This document shows, in pieces, positions 14,030 to 26,319 of a DNA stretch of 33,879 bases. The DNA lies in the NCBI GenBank assembly GCA_015478945.1, contig JABUQX010078280.1:1-33879 (forward strand), given 5' to 3'. A program made the position numbers and the translations under genes. The stretch's first letter is position 1, and every line of letters begins with the position of its first letter. The notes under the pieces were generated by a model that had not been told where the DNA came from, did not search any database, and saw nothing but the letters and a program-made list of their open reading frames with translations. Source of the stretch: Trachelipus rathkii. Lineage: Eukaryota; Arthropoda; Malacostraca; Isopoda; Trachelipodidae.

Positions 14030-14240
14030 AAGCGACGTAATAGAGATACAAGTGACGATATATAACTAAATATTAAAACTCACGTGTAACGTTGCGGCGG
14101 AATCGCGTAAGAGCTTGAAACGTGTTAAACGATATGTATCTTACGTACTAACTAACGACGGACAGTCCTCGCAGACGTTGACATCGGTGATACGTACGTG
14201 CGAGACGACTGTACATTGTTACTATACGAACAGTCACTTG
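14030..14240. other. CpG-rich island in A+T-rich DNA
   Basis: By hand count the core (about 14,082-14,232) contains around 19 CpG dinucleotides in 150 bases, including TTGCGGCGG, ATCGCG and TACGTACGTGCG. The surrounding kilobases are nearly free of CpG. A patch like this can mark a promoter or exon, an old GC-rich insertion, or simply unmethylated sequence. It overlaps the candidate exon described separately. Confidence 0.6.
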
Positions 14241-14313
14241 ATCCTGCAGATGCTATCTGTAATTATTATCGTTTAACTTATAATGAACAAAAGATTGAAC
14301 AGCTGGGCTTCAG
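14156..14313 (+). other. Candidate internal exon (weak)
   Basis: After a TAA at 14,153-14,155, one frame stays open for 52 codons plus two bases, up to a CAG/GTGAGG splice-donor match (GT at 14,314-14,315). The intronic TGA at 14,315-14,317 would end the frame one codon later. The predicted peptide has balanced composition (for example LLLYEQSLDPADAICNYYR) unlike the low-complexity products elsewhere, but I do not recognise the family. Possible acceptor AGs lie at 14,164-14,165 and 14,173-14,174, downstream of a TACTAAC sequence (14,146-14,152), without a good pyrimidine tract. An open frame of this length has a substantial probability of arising by chance, so it is only a lead. Confidence 0.25.
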
Positions 14314-14329
14314 GTGAGGAATGCATTTT

Positions 14330-15360
14330 CTTCTATTATTTAAGCTTTTGAGCATTTTATGTTATTATGTACTTAGTTAGTGCGATATGGGTATATTGAT
14401 ATATTTATATTATATTAAGTTATATTTATAGGTATATTTTTATAAGTATATATAATATATAACTATTAAGTAAAAAGTTATGAGTACAGATTTACTAGTA
14501 TGATTATAAATATAAATAATTATGATTATGAGCTGTAGAATAGGTTTTTATTGCATAAAATCAATTTTCTCTTTTCCCTTTATTAAATATATTAAAAGTT
14601 GTTAAGTTAATTTTTTCAAAATCCGAAATAAACGTTTGACATTATTCAAGTTAGTAGGCGGGTTTAAGCATATGGCAGTATATTCGGCACATAGGCTTTT
14701 GTGTTGTAGTGCTGTCCGAAAGCCATTTTATTGTTACTTTGAATGATCAACACGATTGTCTAATTCGTTTGTTGTATTACTTTATTCCATCGAATATTTA
14801 TTTTACTTGATTGAGTATTATTATGAGAGTAGGATATCAAATTAGTAATATATTATATATATTATATATATAAATCGAGTGAACTGATGGAGGAATATAA
14901 TAATATATCACTTATTCATTATGATAATTCAAATTTTAAATATTTATATAGTAATTTAAAAATTAGTGAAGTACTTTCCAATAAAAAAATGTTAAAGAGA
15001 CTGATTATTTATTTAATTTAGTATTTAAGTAAATTAATATTTAATTTATTACGAATTGCATAAATTTTTTATATTTATAGACTTTGATTAATTATCTATT
15101 AATTATATTAATTAACTTTATATAATATTTAATATTTAGTGCTATAAATTGTGGTCTAACTTTATAGTTATTTAACATTATTGCACAACGAGTGATTTCT
15201 ATTATTCCTCACAGTTTCAGTGGAATATAATTATTATTTATTATTTATTATAATTTTGCATTACCTAAATTTATGTGTTTTTTGATATTTATCCTAAGAA
15301 CTAAAATATCGTAAAAAATTAAACATTGATGTTAATTAAAAGTTTTTAACACTCCATTTG
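14330..15360. other. A+T-rich spacer
   Basis: No gene was seen. If the flanking exon candidates are real, this would be their intron of about 1.05 kb. It has T-rich and TA-rich segments and stops in all frames. Confidence 0.55.
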
Positions 15361-15363
15361 AAG

Positions 15364-15513
15364 ACGCACTTACGATCCAGAGAACAGAGTGGAGTGTCCT
15401 ACGGGGGATGAAAAAACGATCACATCACTACAGAACATCGTAACAGAGATAAGGTAGCCTGAAAGGAGTCCTGAATTACCTTACCAAATATTTGAGAGGG
15501 ATTTATCTCGATG
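15364..15513 (+). other. Candidate second exon with an in-frame TAG (weak)
   Basis: Following an AAG at 15,361-15,363, one leftover base and then the codon frame continue in the phase required by the 14,156-14,313 candidate. The frame is open for 29 codons (including YDPENRVECPTGDEK), then has TAG at 15,455-15,457, then 18 more open codons to a TG/GTAAAC donor-like site. A nearer donor, AG/GTAGCC at 15,453/15,454, would avoid the TAG. The acceptor is weak. The family is not recognised. If real, the TAG could be a pseudogene mutation, an assembly error or simply intronic. Confidence 0.2.
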
Positions 15514-16080
15514 GTAAACATATCGTTGTTAAGATATAAACACGAAATTCTCTTTCTTTCGGCGGAGTATCACATCGTTTGACTAGTTGAGTAGCATACT
15601 TAATATACCTTAGCAAATTGGGACTATGAGTGACATGTATCCTTTATAGATGTGGTAGCGAGCAGTTCTGAAGGTCCCCACTCAGAAAAAATAAATTTTA
15701 AATTACATAGTAAAGTTTTACAATGCCAAATGTACAGAAACTCAACTTACAATCAATCATAAAATGTATTCAGATTATGAAAGTCTCCTTACAGGAAGAT
15801 ATATATGATAGAGATATAAAGACACAGGGCTCTAATATATTAGCATATTTATTAATATGGATATCATACGACCTGGTAGATGTCGCGGAGAAACTATTTA
15901 AAAAGAATTAATATTGTTTACGTTACTCAAATACGTTGCAATTTGAACGAAAAAGCAGTTCACATTCATATATCATAAATTAATATACTAGTAATGGTCA
16001 CAAAGAGCGATGTATGTGTGTATATGACGAGTGGACGTAACATCTAACGTCGTCTGTAGATGTATATCTGCAACATCTTA
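15514..16080. other. Mixed-composition stretch, unrecognised open frame
   Basis: A 62-codon plus-strand frame at 15,723-15,911 ends in TAA. It is hydrophobic in its C-terminal half (a run around LAYLLIWISYDL). I recognise no domain, and the link to the preceding exon candidates is not supported by a clear acceptor. Confidence 0.35.
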
Positions 16081-16084
16081 TAGG

Positions 16085-16330
16085 ATTATAATATATATAT
16101 ATCATATAAAATTTATATATTATTAATTAATATTAATATATATAATATTATATTATATATTAATGTAATATTATAATAATATTAATATATATATAATATT
16201 ATATATATATATAATATATATAATACTTATATATTATAATATATTATAGTATATATATAGGAATTTATCAAATCTATATTTATTCAATACTACCTATATA
16301 CTATAGTATAGTACTTTATCAATAATATAA
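16085..16330. repeat. Degenerate TA-rich block
   Basis: TA runs with ATTAAT and AATATT interruptions. No coding potential. Confidence 0.8.
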
Positions 16331-16339
16331 TAAACTTAT

Positions 16340-16680
16340 TTTTACTCTTTTATACTAGCACTCAAATTCCATAGGTTTCTCCTCTCCTCGTCTTCTGCTT
16401 CTATATACCCATAAGTCCTTGCCTGCTTCCTCTTGCGTTCGTCCGTCGTTTTCATAAATATCTCAGGTGTCTCACGTGGTCTCCCTAATAGATAGTACCA
16501 CCTACGTGGGCATACTACCCTCTGTCCCAAACGCCAACGTTCACTGCTCAGTAGATGGTGAACCGAGAATTAGAGGTTGTCCTAGTCGGACTAGTAACAT
16601 AATAGTGTTCACTTTTATCAATCCCCAATTTCTCTGGCTCACGCAACAATTGGGATGAGTTGTAAGATAATAATTCTATA
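16340..16680. other. Mixed-composition island open on both strands
   Basis: The plus strand has a pyrimidine-rich run (about 16,376-16,455) followed by a CAG at 16,464-16,466 and an open frame to 16,658; this resembles a splice acceptor plus exon. The minus strand is also open for 62 codons (16,342-16,530) with a charged, Arg/Glu-rich product. At most one can be coding. Neither product is recognised, and no phase-consistent partner exon was found. Confidence 0.35.
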
Positions 16681-19600
16681 CTTGTCAACGACTAAAATAT
16701 AAATATCAGACATATTATTATACGAAACCAGAGTATTTTTTCCATAACTATACTAATCTAAGCGAACCAATTTACTAGTGATTCTTATAAAATTATATTT
16801 AACACAGCAGGAAAATACAACAATTTGTCAAATAACCTTGCCAGCTCTCAAAGACTCTACCTCTTATGGTAATTATCATTTTTGAGTTTTTTTAGTTTGG
16901 TTCTTTATTTTCTATTCCATCTGCATATCTATTTTCATAATTCTTATATTCACTAAGTTCCCTGTATATAGAGGATAAGATCTTGTCATTATCGACTTAT
17001 TATCCGGTCCTTCACACAGGATGGATATCGGTTGTTATGCTATTATTAATTCATAATTTCAATTGATTTTATTATTATTTATTATTTATAATTAATATTT
17101 AGTTATAAATTTATTTTCTTTATTAATTAATTTAATATAGATAGGTATATATATATTTAAGAAATATATCTAAGATTTTTCTTTGAATAATTGAATGGGA
17201 TTAATTAAGTGTTTATAATCAAATCCATGCCAGAAAATGCTATACGTTCATCATTTAAATCATTTAGATGATTCAAAAATGTCCAGATTGCTACACTTTA
17301 AATGAAAAAGTCAATGTAAGTTATTTTTTAACATTTAAATAATTATAATTGATATTTATATTAATTGTTTTGTAAATAGGTTCATCCTAGTTTTAACATC
17401 TAGCGCTTTAGCCTCGCTAATATCTGTAAATATCTGATAAAAATATTAATTTATATCATGTGAAAATATCCGAAGTTAACAGGACGAAAGCATATGGAGT
17501 TATATTTATTATCAATAATACATTTGATGGAAGTAATATAACAAGAGTAATGAAATTTTACTTCCTATATTTGTGTGTTGAAGTAATAGATAATAATTCA
17601 TAAAATAACGAATAAAGATGGTACGCATGGAGAAAAAAAAATAGCCAAGTTATAAAGAAAAATATCTATTCATATTATAATTATATTATATTTATAAATA
17701 AGTATATAATAATATATAGTATTATTACACATAATTTTATTATATATATATTAAATTATATTTAATATAATTATTAATATTTATTATTATTAAATTATTT
17801 ATGATATTAATTGAAAAATAGTATGTATTATAGTTATTATTAAAATATTATTAAGTAATATTATTATATAATTATTTATAGTATATATAATTATTATTAT
17901 TTGTGATTGTTGGTTATTATTATTATTGTGTAACTTAGAGAATATAGTTTAATTAACATATATTTTCTAAATTTCACACAACAAGTTTTTTTTCATATTT
18001 ATTCTTATTTTTTTAAGTTCTTGTCTCATCAGTTGCTATATTTAAATTGGCTCCTAAAAATCGTTTGATAAATAATATTTATTCAAGGTCATTGCATTAT
18101 TAATTTTACAAGTATCGATCGGGAACATGTACTGATATTCCATAGTATGTTTGTAGTATTTTGGGGTCCCAATCATATCCTACTTGTATCTCAAATTCTA
18201 AATAATGAATTTATTATTATTAATTTTCTTATCAATTATATTATTCATATGAATATTACATAGAAATGAGAGTTCTAAGTAAAGATTGAATTTGAAAGAG
18301 ATAGAATATATCAATATAAACAGTAAGATAGTACGTACTACAAGTAGGAGATTGTAAAAGTTTACATAAATAATAATAAAATAAATAAATAAAGAGTGCC
18401 TGAAATAGAGAAATTTTATCCTCAGTGACTTAGGAGGTAATTGAGGTCGAGAATAGGATCCAATTACCATAATAAAAATGAATAAAAGAAAAACTTATTG
18501 CGACAAAGTTATTTTTGAAAATGTAGCACTTTCAAAATAAAAGTTTAGTGATTAGGAAATCTCACCTAATAATCAAGGTATTAATTTGATAGGCTTGAAT
18601 AAATGAGCTAAGAAGAAAGTCCAAATTAATATTAATCACAGAAATAAAATAAAGAGGAAGTAGATTAAAGGCCTGCGGAAAAAATTTCGTTTTAGAAAGA
18701 GATGGTGAGCATAATTCAACATGAGAATAGGTAAAAGAAATTAAAAATATAACGTCCATCAACGTTTTTATGAAAACTTAGGATGATTATAAGATAAACA
18801 TAATATTAATTAAATTAAAATAAATTAACTATTGATTCAATCTAATGTTTAATCGTAAGTTTTGATAATAATATATTAATAGATATTAATAATAAGATAA
18901 TTATATATATAATTTATATATATAATATATGAATTATAATTTAATTTTTTAAAAATCAAAGATTTATTAATAGTAAAGTGATATGGATATTTATGATGTA
19001 TATTCTTATAATTTTAAAAAATATAAGAATATAATATAAAAAAATATATTGATAATTATACTGTATATCTATTAATATTATAAATATAATCTATTTTCAT
19101 CTAATGATATAATATATATATATAATATTATATTGAAATTTATTATATATGAATTATTTAAATTAAGATAAGGGTATGAGGGGGAGTGCCGTGTGTTATG
19201 TGTATGTGCCGGTGGTTAGTGGTCTAATGAATCTAAGCACGATAGCTTTTCAGGTTAGAGAATGTACTATCTATAGGATAAAATGATAGATATTTTTACT
19301 CAATACTTTGTTGCTTATTAATAGTTGTGATTTTGATCTTGCAATAGGACGGGTTTCTCAACATGAAAAGCCCTTAAACGCATTTTATATGTAATGTAAC
19401 AGCAAGACAAAATATTTCGTAAGTGTATTATGCTTCATTGAGAAATTAGAGATTTAACGAATGATTTAGTTAATGAAAAATGAGCGAATTTAATCTCTCA
19501 TATCTAATCTTTCTAAACTATAAGTATGACACTATCTGTTCGGTAGCTCGGTAGTTGGAAGCTCGACTAACAGAATGCACCCGTCATGATACCTGCAATT

Positions 19601-20220
19601 CAGCATATATGTTTATCAATTTTCAATTATAATTTTCAGTTATACATTATTCCAACTTTGTCTTTTAGAGGTAAAGAATTTGCTTTCTTATTTTGCTACT
19701 TTCTATAATAGCTTTTTTTTTTTGCTTTTTTTCTCGGTACGAAATTTTATTCGAACGATGGTTCTACGATACTTCTTATAAGCGTGTATTTTACGTATGT
19801 TGAAGTTGTATGGTGAGGTACTCAAGAGATTGTTAGCTGAGCGAGCTCCAGGAGTGAAAGTGAATGAATGGTACAATAAGATGCCCATGTCTCTGTTTTT
19901 CTGATCGCGTCAATATAATAATCACTGAGTAAATTACTGAAGTATCAAGTTTGTACAGTGCTTATCGCAGAAACGGTCAACTAAAATTAGTGATTTAATT
20001 TTGAAAATATTTGAAGAGGATTGAATAAAACATGTGATATGATTTATTACAAAATATCGATGTAAGACTCTCTAGTGTGGCACAAACCTATTAAGGTCTA
20101 TAAATGAGGTACGAAACCTTTTCAGTGTTTTGAGCATTTTCACTCGAATTTTCAATCACCGTCGAATATCTTTCAACTAAATGTTAGTACAAAATAGAAG
20201 TTATCCCTTCATGGCAGACC
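16681..20220. other. Gene-poor A+T-rich spacer
   Basis: No supported gene. Dense A/T blocks occur near 17,040-17,160, 17,640-17,930 and 18,840-19,180. A G/T-rich patch lies at 19,175-19,225. Short minus-strand frames (18,198-18,470; 18,562-18,762; 19,703-19,888) have no recognisable domains, and the first is mainly Ile/Phe/Tyr/Leu low complexity. No tRNA-like cloverleaf with a GTTCRANNC box was found on inspection. Confidence 0.55.
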
Positions 20221-20223
20221 TTT

Positions 20224-20540
20224 AAATATATATAATATATATAATATATTATAATATATATAACTATATTTATATATCATTATATTAATATTATATATAA
20301 TATAATATATATATATATATATATTATATATGAATATATATATGATATATATACTTATAACTATCATATTTTTATATAGTATATATTAATTATGATGATA
20401 TCATATATACTTATAATAGTATTATATATATATCTATATATATTAATATAATATAATCATTCATATTATATTATATATATATATATAATACTACTTAATA
20501 TCTATCTATATAATTATATATATTATATATCTATAACCTG
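20224..20540. repeat. Degenerate TA-rich block
   Basis: About 300 bases consist almost only of TA dinucleotides, broken by AA, TT and rare C or G bases. Confidence 0.85.
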
Positions 20541-20920
20541 AATTTTTGTAAGGATTCCGTTTCAGATAAATTCTTCTTAGGAACACTTCACAAACTGTTC
20601 CTGCAATAGTTTCGTTTTACATTTTATTGGTGGAATCCTCCGCTTCCAACCTTCTCTCAACTTCCTTCTTTTCCTTCGCCCTCTTTTAATTTATATCATC
20701 TCCCGTATTGGTGATCGCTTGTTTTTAATCTTTGCTCATTTCATTCCATTGCTTCAAACTGCAATTCTTTCATGGAAGATGAAGATAACAGTATTGCATT
20801 TGTTGAACATTTTTGTGGTTGAAGGAAAAATGGAGAGAGAGATTATGTGGAATATTGCATAAGAATAGTTTTGAGTTCGAAGAAAAAAAAATTTTTAAAT
20901 ATGCACATCTTGTAATTACT
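20541..20920. other. Pyrimidine-rich island, no recognised gene
   Basis: The plus strand is strongly pyrimidine-biased at about 20,635-20,688 (CTTCC and TTCTT units). An ATG at 20,772 opens only 16 codons. No domain was recognised. Confidence 0.5.
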
Positions 20921-20927
20921 TATTGGT

Positions 20928-21225
20928 CATAATAATAATATAATAAAATAAATAATTAATAATAATGATATAATAATTAATAATAATAATAAATAATAAT
21001 AATAATATAATATATAATAATAATAGATAATAAATAACTAGGATAATACTAATAATAATATATAATTATAAAGAATAATTAATAAATATAATAAATATAT
21101 AATAATAATAAAAATAAATCAGCATTAATATAAATAATATAGAATATGATAATAAAATAAATAATGAATAATTCAATAATAAAATAATAATATAATAAAT
21201 ATAATAATAATAATATAAGGACATG
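20928..21225. repeat. Degenerate AAT/ATAA-rich block
   Basis: This block of nearly 300 bases is built from AAT, ATAA and AATA units with few other bases. It looks like a decayed (AAT)n array and contrasts with the clean (AAT)n at 32,231-32,340. Confidence 0.8.
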
Positions 21226-22285
21226 AAAATTTTATTAAATCTGGTCCCTTGACACTATTTCTCATGGGAATGGGTTTTTTTTCTTTCTTTACTCGGTCAT
21301 AGACTCACTTAAGTTTTTCTCGTAGGTGTGAAGACGAAATATATAGAATATCCGGTTTATGGATGTCATCTCCCATTCACTCATAGCTTTTCATTGTTAT
21401 AACGCAATTTTGATAAATTCAGAAACGGGCTTGGTTTATATTGAATGGAATTTAAAATATGTTACTATAAAATATTATATTATTTATTATTTATATATAA
21501 TATATATTGATAGAGTATTTTTATTATGTATATTTACATCTTGTTGCAATATATATATAAATTTATAAGATTTATTTAATATATTATTGTATATATATAG
21601 TAGTAATTTGACAGTATAAACAAAATTCTGAACTAAAAAAAAAATGAAAAGTATATATATAATATTATAAAGATATTGATATATTATGATTTACGATTGT
21701 TATTTATTATGTGTGTAAGTGGTGGAAGTTGGGATGGGGGGTAATAAGATTGGAAGAAAAGCCGCTGAATTTTCTACTTGTTTCCTTTTTATATTAGGAT
21801 TGGTGCAACTCTTATTTTCCTGAGTCATAAAAAAGTCCTTCCTATATGTGAGGCAATTTTTCGACGAACTCAATACAGTTTAGTTTTTTGTAGAATTCAT
21901 TAAATACAGTAACAGAAATATAATAAAATATGATAAACTAAATATACTAGATATATATATAATGATCTTCTTGTCCCAATTGATCGAAATCTAATATGTA
22001 AGATGTCTAGTACAATTATGTGAAACTGGAAATCCCGAATATTTTATTAGTTAAATACGAGACATGTCTTAGTAGTACAAGTATTGACGCAATAATTCTT
22101 TGATCTGAAGTCATTTTATATCCATTGAGGTCTAAATTGTGTTCAAAGTACACGTTGTTATTATTCTTGTAAATACCTTCATAATATTTTCAAAATAAGC
22201 CTTGTGAGTAATATGAATGATTTGTAGGAGATATCACAAAATTATGCGCGCTGAGGGTAACCTATATGCATTTTTATATTGTAGT
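21226..22285. other. Mixed and A+T-rich spacer
   Basis: No gene was found. The 69-codon frame at 21,359-21,568 ends in Tyr/Ile low complexity. A G-rich patch at 21,718-21,741, with runs of two, three and six G, might form a weak quadruplex. Confidence 0.5.
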
Positions 22286-22289
22286 TCAC

Positions 22290-22910
22290 TACAATTATAA
22301 TATAATATATATTATATATATATATAATATATATATATATTATAATATAATATATATTATAATAAAATTAATATTATAATATATATATATATATAAATAT
22401 ATATATTTATACTTATATTATAATATATACGTATATATAGGTATTATATATAATATATTATATTATTAATTATTATATATATATAGTATAATATAATAAT
22501 AATATTATATATTAATAAATATATATATACATTATTTAAATTATTATATATATATAATATTATAATTATAATATATATAGTAATATATTTATTATATGGT
22601 ATAATATAATATATTTATATAATATATATTATATTATAATATAATATATATAATATTATATATAATAATTATATATATTTTATATATAATTAATGTAATA
22701 ATATATATATAATATATATATTATATAATTATATATAGTATATATAAATTATATTATAATTAATTTAATATATTTATACTATATTTATATATAATATATA
22801 ATATATTATATATATATATATATAATCATATTATATATATAATATATTATATATCTTAATTATATAAATATACTATAAATATTAGTAATAGTTATAATAT
22901 ATGTAGATTA
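22290..22910. repeat. Longest degenerate TA-rich block
   Basis: About 620 bases are close to pure A and T in TA, ATAA and TTAT units. This is the largest block of its kind in the window and would form many alternative hairpins. Assembly through such a block is error-prone. Confidence 0.85.
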
Positions 22911-23005
22911 TTCAAGAGACAATCACCAAAACACTTGTAATTAATTCAAACTAGTCACAAAATTAATTTTTCATTACTGAAGTAATCTGATACTAAAAAT
23001 CCATA

Positions 23006-23145
23006 AGTAGAGAGAGAGAGGAGAGTAAGAGAGAGAGAGAGAGAGAGAGATGAGAGAGATAGAGAAGAGAAGAGAAGAGAAAGAGAGTAAAGAGTAGAAG
23101 AAGAAGAAGAGGATATAGAAGAAGAAGAGAGGGAAGAAGATAAGT
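23006..23145. repeat. Purine-only GA/GAA tract
   Basis: The plus strand is almost all A and G for about 135 bases: (GA)n first, then GAGAA and GAA units, with only a few T interruptions. The minus-strand frame at 22,955-23,218 translates it into a Ser/Leu run, which is an artefact of the repeat. Mirror-symmetric purine tracts of this kind can adopt triplex DNA. Confidence 0.85.
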
Positions 23146-23244
23146 AGTAGAGCATTGTGATGAATGACAATGAAAAGAGAAAATGAATGTAAATTATTAT
23201 ACTAAAAAAATATGGCAAATGCGTATAATATCTTCTATTTCTAT

Positions 23245-23560
23245 GTCTATATATATATATATATTATATATAATTATATAATATATATATAAATATATAT
23301 ATTATAATATTATATAATAATTATATATATTAAATATATATATATATATAAATATTATATATATATATTATAAATAATAATTGTATTACTAATATAGTAA
23401 TTATATATTAATATTATTATATACTATATAATATATATATATATATTATTATAATTAAATATAATATATAATATATATATATAAATAATTATTATTATAT
23501 ATATATATATATATAATATTATAAATATTATTAATAATATAATAATATAATATAGGTTTG
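23245..23560. repeat. Degenerate TA-rich block
   Basis: TA runs up to about 18 bases are separated by ATTATAA-type interruptions. Confidence 0.85.
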
Positions 23561-26309
23561 TACGAAGCTGAAATATTTCGTGATATAAAACTCGGGATAG
23601 TATTTGTAGATTAATAATAGTATATAAATATACTTATATATATATAGGAGGGTATAAACGACTAATTAATTTATGGTTTAAATATATCTTAATGTATTAT
23701 TTTAAATTACGCTTATCTGTATTTAATAACTATATAATTATATACTATGAAGATATGAATTACATAGTATTTTTTCGATTTGTATGTTACTATATATATA
23801 TATATATGTGTGACGTCAATGTACAAGGTATATCTAGGATCGAATTATGGGTATTAAATCACTCAATTTTAATGTATTTTTAGCGTTGCGTACATGTATG
23901 CGTACCTTAACTAGTTTTATCTAGTAAGTAACTCGATGGCTAATACCTTATTATCTATTTGACCTACATTTCAATATATATCAGTTGATTTCAGTTATTA
24001 CTATATTTGTATAGTACAATTGAGATTAACGAATGATATCACATTACAATACTCATATACTTCCCGATGTTGTAAAACCGACAATAATAATGTGTTACTG
24101 AGTGCGGAACGAAATAAATGACTGAGTAGGACACCTCTCATAGTACCGGTAAGTATTATTCCATAAAAAAATCATACCCCCCCCTACACACATCAAACAA
24201 TTAGTTTGCCTCTAGAATTAATAATATCATAGCGCGTCACAACAACTAAAATAGAACTTATTAGCGAATATGTTGATGTATTTTGTAAACGAACGTCATT
24301 AACATAGATTTAATTTATCAATATAAATGTATTATCAATCTTTTCTTTACTTTTACGCCTGAATATTTTGTCCACTATGACCACATTTACCCTGTATAAT
24401 ATTAATATTATAAATATATATTATAAAGTCAATCTTTTAGAAGGAACTTATATATAATTATTACATAATTAATTCCTTATAGACGAATAATTATAAAAAA
24501 AATATTATTAAAAAGGAATACTGAAAATTCAAATAATCATTTATTAAAGATTTGTAACATGAGGAGAATCCTCTATAAAGCTATCGCACATGTAGAATCA
24601 AAGAAATCGTGTTTTATTGAGCTGTGACTATGGGAGAATCACACATTCAACACATCAATCTGATGAGTTTTCTGTATGTTTAGTTCAACATCTGACAGAT
24701 TTTTGATCGGTAATAAGGTATTTTTTTGTTTGAGTATGGATGTTAGAAGAGGATTTAGACCAATACAATGATTATTATATAGAGTCTTTTATTATGATAT
24801 AACATGTTTATATTTTTATACAAGTTTATTTACATAAAGGATTAAGTTTCACGCTTATGTTTGATTCGACACACCTATTAGTATCACCGGGGTTTCACTT
24901 AACATGTATAAATATTGATAATATTCTAAATTACCTATACTTATTATAATATAAACCTTCCATAGATCAGATACTCTCAAAGGTATTCTGTTAAATTCAT
25001 TTACGTTATATTTTCTATATGCTTCGTTTTGTTATATATGATATATTTTATAGAATGTTAAAGTTTTTGATTATTTGATAAAAAATAACATAAATTTATA
25101 TCTTTCAAACTACTATTTCGCTAATATAGAATTCAATAGATGGAATAACATTACCACGGTTTTAGAGTTGGGCATACTATATCATACTTAAGAACAATCT
25201 ATAAAAACTTTGTAAATTCTGCATACCTCTCCTTAACTTTCATCTGGATTTATAAGATAAAAATATCTTATGTATCCAGCTCTCTCATTTCCTAGCGCTC
25301 TATAATGTCACAATAGAAGGAAAACTATATTATCTTTTGGGCTTCTTATCTTCGTCTTTCTCATTTGTTTGCTCGGATTTTGGATGTTACACTATCAGCG
25401 TTATCATCTCTGCACGTTATTTTATCAACGCTTTCTCCTTGTGTGAATGATTTGAATATCACTAGATGTCTATTTCTCTCTTGTTTTTTATTAACTCATG
25501 TAGTAATAAATCAGGTACTGTTTCCAAGATGATTTTCGTCATAGTGAGCTCACACATACTAGCTGAAAAGTACTTAGTAAAATGAATATATTATTGAGAT
25601 GAGTTAATATATGAAAATTTTCCTGTCAAATCTAGGAAAAAAAACCATATTAGATTTTCAGGACCATATTTAGACAATACATTTTTGAAAATTAATTAAT
25701 ACTAAAATATAAACAGTCAATAATTCAAATTTCACTCAAAACCTTCATATACAAAAAGAATTAAAAAATAATAAGATAAAATCATTGAATATATATAAAT
25801 AATAATCAAAATGAATTATAGGAAATTATCGATATGTCCTTAATATATTTATTAATCTGATCTATTTAATGCTATTATCATTTAGGTAAAATCACTCATC
25901 TAAGGAATGACAGTTAACTTAGTATAAGTGAGTTATTATATGTTAGCTTAATTATCATATTTCATTATTTCTAAACACATCGTATATATTGTATTTGATG
26001 AAGATGCATGTACTTATATACTATTACTTCAGTTGAATTTAGCATATTAGTTATTAATCATGACCTAAGGACACACGAAAATAATTCCTTCACCAAATTT
26101 ACAAGAATTGCATCCGATCTAAAATGAGAAATATTGTCAAACCAATAGATGGCAATAAAATGAATTTTTCCCCTATGTTATGTTTTATTAGCAGCATAAA
26201 TTAAATGCCGCAACCAATTTAATTATGCACTCATTTGAAGATAAGTTAACATTATATCTAAGGATTTAGTGTATGTATGTCATTAATTTAAGGTTTAAAT
26301 TCACTTTTA
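23561..26309. other. Gene-poor spacer upstream of the retroelement remnant
   Basis: No domain, RNA gene or clean repeat was recognised over 2.7 kb. The minus strand was read specifically for the integrase that should follow RNase H in a Ty3/gypsy element; no recognisable zinc-binding or DDE core was seen. Composition becomes gradually less A+T-rich towards 26,000. Confidence 0.55.
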
Positions 26310-26319
26310 TTCATACGTA

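Noticed and set aside
15723..15911. Third exon of the 14-15.5 kb gene candidate
   Set aside because: Frame could be joined only through a weak AAAG acceptor; the peptide is unrecognised, so the link is not supported.
19530..19580. tRNA-like GGTAGCTCGGTAG stretch
   Set aside because: No acceptor stem, anticodon arm or GTTCRANNC box could be folded around it.
22955..23218. Ser/Leu-rich minus-strand protein
   Set aside because: Encoded by the GA/GAA tract; low complexity with no domain.
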